Shown here in pieces: positions 61,064 to 64,000 of a DNA stretch of 64,000 nucleotides (its first letter is position 1; every line of letters starts with the position of its first letter). The notes under the pieces are model-generated. The model did not search any database. It had not been told where the DNA came from and saw only the letters and a list, made by a program, of their open reading frames with translations. Both the position numbers and the translations under genes were made by a program. Where the stretch lies: the NCBI RefSeq assembly GCF_002368095.1, contig NZ_AP018227.1, positions 248,001-312,000 of the forward strand. Reading direction: 5' to 3'. Source of the DNA: Calothrix parasitica NIES-267. GTDB lineage: Bacteria; Cyanobacteriota; Cyanobacteriia; Cyanobacteriales; Nostocaceae.

Positions 61064-62452
61064 TTAGTTAATAACTGAAAAAATTCCCATTTGTGTTGGT
61101 GAACCTACTTCTAAATCTTCCTCACCAATATTTTTAAATTCTACGCTATAGCTAAATTTTTTACCTACTTCTTTTGCCCATTTTTTAAATTCATCTCTAG
61201 TCCATTCAAAACGGTGGTCTTTATGACGTAATGTTCCAGCGGGTAAGTTTTCAAATTTAATATTATATTCGATATTTGGTGTAGTTACTATTACCATTCG
61301 CGGTCTAGCAAATTCAAATAAAACTCTTTCAAAAGCACTTAATCTGGGTAAATCAAGATGCTCTATGACTTCAATTACCGTAGCCGCATCGTATCCGGTA
61401 ATTCGTTTATCCCTATAAGTTAAACCACCTTGAAATAATTCTAATTTATCCCATTGATTGCGAGGTAAATGCAATCTGTCTAATCTGTCTTTAGTAATTT
61501 CCAAGGAGCGATAAGAAACGTCTAATCCAGTAATTTTTTCAAAATATGTGTCTTTTAAAAGTATTTTTAATAAATTACCTTGTCCGCAACCTAAATCAAC
61601 AACTTTTTTAGCATTCTTCTGTTTCAAAGCTTCTACAACAGAATTCAAACGCTGTTGATTTAAACTTAACGGTTTTTCTACTGCTGCTTCTTCCTTATCG
61701 TGATTTTCTTCAGCACTATCTGGGTCGGGTTCGTTAGGTTCGGTTAATTGTGCCAAAGCAGAGCGAGTTAAACGATATTGTCTTTTTAAATAGCGTTTAG
61801 TAATCTCTTCTTTTAATGGATGTTCCTTTAACCAACCTTCTCCGTGACGCAATAACTTTTCTACTTCTTCTTCGTTAACCCAGTAGTGTTTGTTATTATC
61901 TAAAACTGGTATCAAAACATAAAGATGGCTGAGTAACAGTGAAAGCGGTAAAGTATTTTCTAATTCAACCGTGAAATATTTACTGTCTCCCCAATCCGGG
62001 AAAGTTTCATCCAAAGGATAATTTTGCAAACTTACTTGATAACCTAAAGGTTCAAACAATTCTCGCAAGAATTTCTCACCACTACGAGACGGTAAAACCG
62101 AGATTTTTGCTACTAACGGAATCGCAGTTTCTACTAATTCGGGTTTATCCTTGCAACGTCCACCCAAAGCAGTACCAAATACTTGAGATATCGCGACACT
62201 GAAAAACGAAGAAGCTACATAAGGACGGTCATTTACATAAGCATCCAGCGTTAAAGTTTTTTTTCTAACTAATTTTATCGGATTAATATCTAATAATAAA
62301 GCTGCCGTGCATTGTTCGTTTGTTGCTTCCGGATAGAAAACGTGTGCTTCTCCAAAGGGAAGCGGAAACGACTGACAACGACTTGGATGCTTGTGTAGAA
62401 GATAACCCAAATCGGTTGCAGGTTGGTGGGTGGTGGAAATAGTTAATAGCAT
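61064..62452 (-). CDS. hen1: 3'-terminal RNA ribose 2'-O-methyltransferase Hen1
   Basis: A 462-residue partner of Pnkp that methylates the 2'-OH at the repaired 3' end so that the RNA cannot be cut again at the same site. The N-terminal region (about 1-230) is the bacterial Hen1 domain that binds and activates Pnkp. The methyltransferase lies at about 270-462: KVVDLGCGQGNLLKIL (SAM site), AATVIEVIEHLDLPRL (metal-binding Glu/Glu/His) and LRHKDHRFEWTRDEF (fourth ligand His). First gene of the hen1-kinase-thg1 group on the minus strand; pnkp is encoded about 6 kb away in the same orientation. Confidence 0.96.
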   Translation of the reverse strand: MLLTISTTHQPATDLGYLLHKHPSRCQSFPLPFGEAHVFYPEATNEQCTAALLLDINPIKLVRKKTLTLDAYVNDRPYVASSFFSVAISQVFGTALGGRCKDKPELVETAIPLVAKISVLPSRSGEKFLRELFEPLGYQVSLQNYPLDETFPDWGDSKYFTVELENTLPLSLLLSHLYVLIPVLDNNKHYWVNEEEVEKLLRHGEGWLKEHPLKEEITKRYLKRQYRLTRSALAQLTEPNEPDPDSAEENHDKEEAAVEKPLSLNQQRLNSVVEALKQKNAKKVVDLGCGQGNLLKILLKDTYFEKITGLDVSYRSLEITKDRLDRLHLPRNQWDKLELFQGGLTYRDKRITGYDAATVIEVIEHLDLPRLSAFERVLFEFARPRMVIVTTPNIEYNIKFENLPAGTLRHKDHRFEWTRDEFKKWAKEVGKKFSYSVEFKNIGEEDLEVGSPTQMGIFSVIN

Positions 62453-62680
62453 TAACTAATAAAGATTGTTGACAGTCTTTAAGGTAGCATTTTAATTTAG
62501 ATAAATTTTTGGCTAGAAACCGGTATTTTGAATATTCTTTTGTAAAGTAATTATACAAAAATCAAGACTTACTCTTACAAACTTGAAAAAATACTGATAA
62601 TCACTTGGAGGCTTCAAAAATTTCTTTTATCCTCCGAAACACTCTTAAAAAACCTGACTATTCTTTGCAGGAAAATAACT

Positions 62681-62830
62681 ATGTCTAACAATGGTTACAC
62701 TATTCGTGAAAATCTTGTGGAATTTGAAAAAAGTATTCTGGAGGATTTGAACCAAGGATATGATTTAGTTGATGTTGCATATGGTGAAGCACTGCGTTGC
62801 GGAGGTTCCCTCCGTTGTAGCAAGTGCTGA
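62681..62830 (+). CDS. Segment 1 of the interrupted repeat protein
   Basis: 49 codons, MSNNGYTIRENLVEFEKSI onwards, ending in element-encoded EALRCGGSLRCSKC. The ATG at 62681 is clear; the last 14 residues come from the insert. Confidence 0.6.
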   Translation: MSNNGYTIRENLVEFEKSILEDLNQGYDLVDVAYGEALRCGGSLRCSKC

Positions 62831-62840
62831 ACCCGAAGGG
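62785..62840 (+). repeat. 56-nt gene-interrupting element, copy 1
   Basis: Starts TGAAGCACTGCGTTGC, centre GCGGAGGTTCCCTCCG (palindromic hairpin that includes GGAGG), ends GAACCCGAAGGG. It contains the stop TGA overlapping a GTG restart. Confidence 0.85.
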
Positions 62841-63168
62841 TGATGGTACTTGGTTTGGGACTTTTGAAGAAAATTCTGGTGCTAATACTTATAGCATCTC
62901 AACCAGTCTTACGGAACTTACAGAAGATATTTCAGAAGTATGGAGTTGGAATAAAGGATATGACTTAGTTGATGTTGAATACGGGGATGGTACTTGGTTT
63001 GGGGTTTTTCAAGATGTTCCCGGTCATGGTGGTTATAACACTGCAAGTAGTATTGATGAATTCAAACAAGATATTTCAGCCAGATGGAAAGAAGGATATG
63101 ATTTAGTTGATGTTGAATACGGTGAAGCACTGCGTTGCGGAGGTTCCCTCCGTTATAGCAAGTGCTGA
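62824..63168 (+). CDS. Segment 2 of the interrupted repeat protein
   Basis: 114 codons from GTG (MLNPKGDGTWFGTFEE). It includes one intact unit junction (VEYGDGTWFGVF) and ends in insert-encoded EALRCGGSLRYSKC. Confidence 0.6.
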   Translation: MLNPKGDGTWFGTFEENSGANTYSISTSLTELTEDISEVWSWNKGYDLVDVEYGDGTWFGVFQDVPGHGGYNTASSIDEFKQDISARWKEGYDLVDVEYGEALRCGGSLRYSKC

Positions 63169-63178
63169 ACCCGAAGGG
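63123..63178 (+). repeat. 56-nt gene-interrupting element, copy 2
   Basis: As copy 1 with one visible change (GTTATAGC for GTTGTAGC). It is inserted at the same codon position of the next-but-one unit. Confidence 0.85.
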
Positions 63179-63365
63179 TGATGGGATATGGTTTGGGGTT
63201 TTTCAAAAAGATTACAACATTAGCAGTGGTTATGTGAATGGAACCACTTTTGATGAACTTCTAGCAGATGGTAAAGAATTATTTGGTCAAGGATATGAAT
63301 TAGTTGATGTTGAATACGGTGAAGCACTGCATTGCGGAGGTTCCCTCCGTTGTAGCAAGTGCTGA
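63162..63365 (+). CDS. Segment 3 of the interrupted repeat protein
   Basis: 67 codons from GTG (MLNPKGDGIWFGVFQKD), ending in insert-encoded EALHCGGSLRCSKC. The start overlaps the stop of segment 2 by 7 bases. Confidence 0.6.
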   Translation: MLNPKGDGIWFGVFQKDYNISSGYVNGTTFDELLADGKELFGQGYELVDVEYGEALHCGGSLRCSKC

Positions 63366-63375
63366 ACCCGAAGGG
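63320..63375 (+). repeat. 56-nt gene-interrupting element, copy 3
   Basis: As copy 1 with CACTGCATTGC for CACTGCGTTGC. Followed by AGATGG instead of TGATGG. Confidence 0.85.
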
Positions 63376-63520
63376 AGATGGTATCTGGTTTGGGACTATT
63401 GACAAACAGACTAGTGTGTCAACCGGTAACATCTTTCTTGACAAATATCTGGACTTGAGTGAGACAATTTTAGAGCAACAAGTGATAATGGATGCGTCAA
63501 ATATGCGACTATTTGTCTAA
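63359..63520 (+). CDS. Segment 4 (C-terminal) of the interrupted repeat protein
   Basis: 53 codons from GTG (MLNPKGDGIWFGTIDKQ), ending DASNMRLFV at a TAA. Start overlaps the stop of segment 3. Confidence 0.6.
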   Translation: MLNPKGDGIWFGTIDKQTSVSTGNIFLDKYLDLSETILEQQVIMDASNMRLFV

Positions 63521-63877
63521 GTTCGCCATAAATTTCAAAACAGTTTTGATAATCCCCGTAACATTCGGATTTTGCTATTTTTAGCAGTCAACAACCCCAG
63601 CTTAAATCTATTGCGGGTTTTTTTATTATCTTCTTGGTTTCTAAGTAACCGTTGGTGCGTTACGGTAAGAACAAATTTATTTGCGATGACCGAAAATATC
63701 TCGCAACCGTAACACACCCTACAATCGATTACCCATTACCAATTCCCAATTACCCATTACCCATTCCCAATTGCGAATTGTTAATAAAGTAATCAAAAGT
63801 TCCTATTTGACTCCAAAAAATCCCAAAATAATAGAGACTGAGAAAATAACAGTTAAATTTAATCCCAGTCTTAACCG
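63521..63877. other. Spacer with GGTGCGTTACG element and STRR
   Basis: Contains TTGGTGCGTTACGGTAAGAA and, in inverse, CCGTAACACACCCTACAATC (63643-63725), a common miniature repeat. Then a heptamer STRR (CCCAATT, ACCCATT) at 63726-63779. No ORF of its own. Confidence 0.65.
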
Positions 63878-64000
63878 TGAAGATTTCTACAAATTACTCA
63901 GCAGCAACCGAATCTCGTAAAGCCGACCATATACGCATCTGTCTGGAGGAAGATGTTCAGTTTCGTCAAACTACTAACGGTTTGGAACGCTATAGTTTTG
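63878..64000 (+). CDS. fni: Isopentenyl-diphosphate delta-isomerase type 2, 5' part
   Basis: Interconverts IPP and DMAPP (FMN/NADPH-dependent) for isoprenoids. Only the first 41 residues are inside the window: they start at a GTG and read [17 protein letters not shown] and NGLERYSF, the family's conserved N-terminus. An upstream in-frame TAA (63848) leaves this GTG as the most likely start. The rest lies beyond the window. Confidence 0.88.

Larger units (their letters stand above)
62681..63520 (+). pseudogene. Repeat protein gene interrupted three times by a 56-nt element
   Basis: The underlying protein is built of units containing GYDLVDVEYG then DGTWFGVF, resembling DUF7477-type repeats. 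At three of four unit junctions the DNA between the Gly and Asp codons holds the same 56-nt insert (62785-62840, 63123-63178, 63320-63375). Each insert ends the upstream frame with EALRCGGSLRCSKC or a variant, then TGA. The next frame restarts at a GTG that overlaps that TGA (GTGCTGA). One junction (about 62978-62990) is uninterrupted and shows the ancestral sequence. Either a decayed gene or a chain of four coupled ORFs. Confidence 0.8.

Overview
The window reads as chromosomal DNA of a filamentous, probably heterocyst-forming cyanobacterium of the Nostoc/Calothrix/Rivularia type. The evidence is four HIP1 octamers GCGATCGC (5093, 13174, 27063, 39738), a HemL/NDH-1/CO2-uptake gene set, SpkB-like Ser/Thr kinases, a SmtA-type metallothionein, heptameric short tandem repeats (STRR), AGGACTTACGCAA miniature elements and a compact tRNA gene array. 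No assignment to a species is possible from the sequence alone. Base composition is AT-rich and genes lie on both strands with AT-rich spacers.

Layout. 1-14 kb is housekeeping: hemL (5' end cut off), metallothionein with a SmtB-type operator, a pentapeptide-repeat kinase, an FHA protein, recA with a LexA-like box, adenylate kinase, a CobO-like P-loop protein, dcd, thyX, a peroxiredoxin-like protein and aroA. 14.4-19.5 kb is an NDH-1 CO2-uptake operon (ndhF-ndhD-cup). 19.8-31.3 kb is mixed metabolism and accessory genes: methyltransferase, Nudix, agmatinase family, Uma2, MtfA, a DUF262 nuclease-like protein, ilvA, a glycosyltransferase and an aldo/keto reductase. 31.6-33.0 kb is a dense array of about 15 tRNA genes and tRNA remnants. 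Five of them carry the same kind of short palindromic insert inside the T-loop. 33.1-49.9 kb is accessory: a flavin monooxygenase, an old-yellow-enzyme reductase with a divergent HxlR regulator, an unrecognised four-gene operon, a P450 pseudogene, RTX, HAD and MsrA genes, tandem paralogues and a frameshifted gene. Two MITE copies in opposite orientation bracket three small genes.

50.2-62.5 kb holds the most striking genes. One is a Ser/Thr kinase fused through a membrane segment to a PstS-like phosphate-binding domain. The others form an RNA-end-repair set: Pnkp (kinase-phosphatase-ligase), Hen1 (3'-terminal ribose 2'-O-methyltransferase), a small polynucleotide-kinase-like P-loop protein and a Thg1-like 3'-5' polymerase. 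hen1, the small kinase and thg1 lie in one orientation with the last two overlapping; pnkp lies about 4 kb away (its start at 55,417; thg1 ends at 59,764). Together these could heal and seal cut RNAs, mark the repaired end and rebuild tRNA 5' ends. They lie about 20-30 kb from the unusual tRNA array, but a functional link is inference.

At 62.7-63.5 kb a gene made of repeats is cut three times, at the equivalent place in its repeat unit, by a 56-nt hairpin element. Each element brings a stop codon overlapping a GTG restart (GTGCTGA). The window ends in the start of fni (type 2 isopentenyl-diphosphate isomerase).
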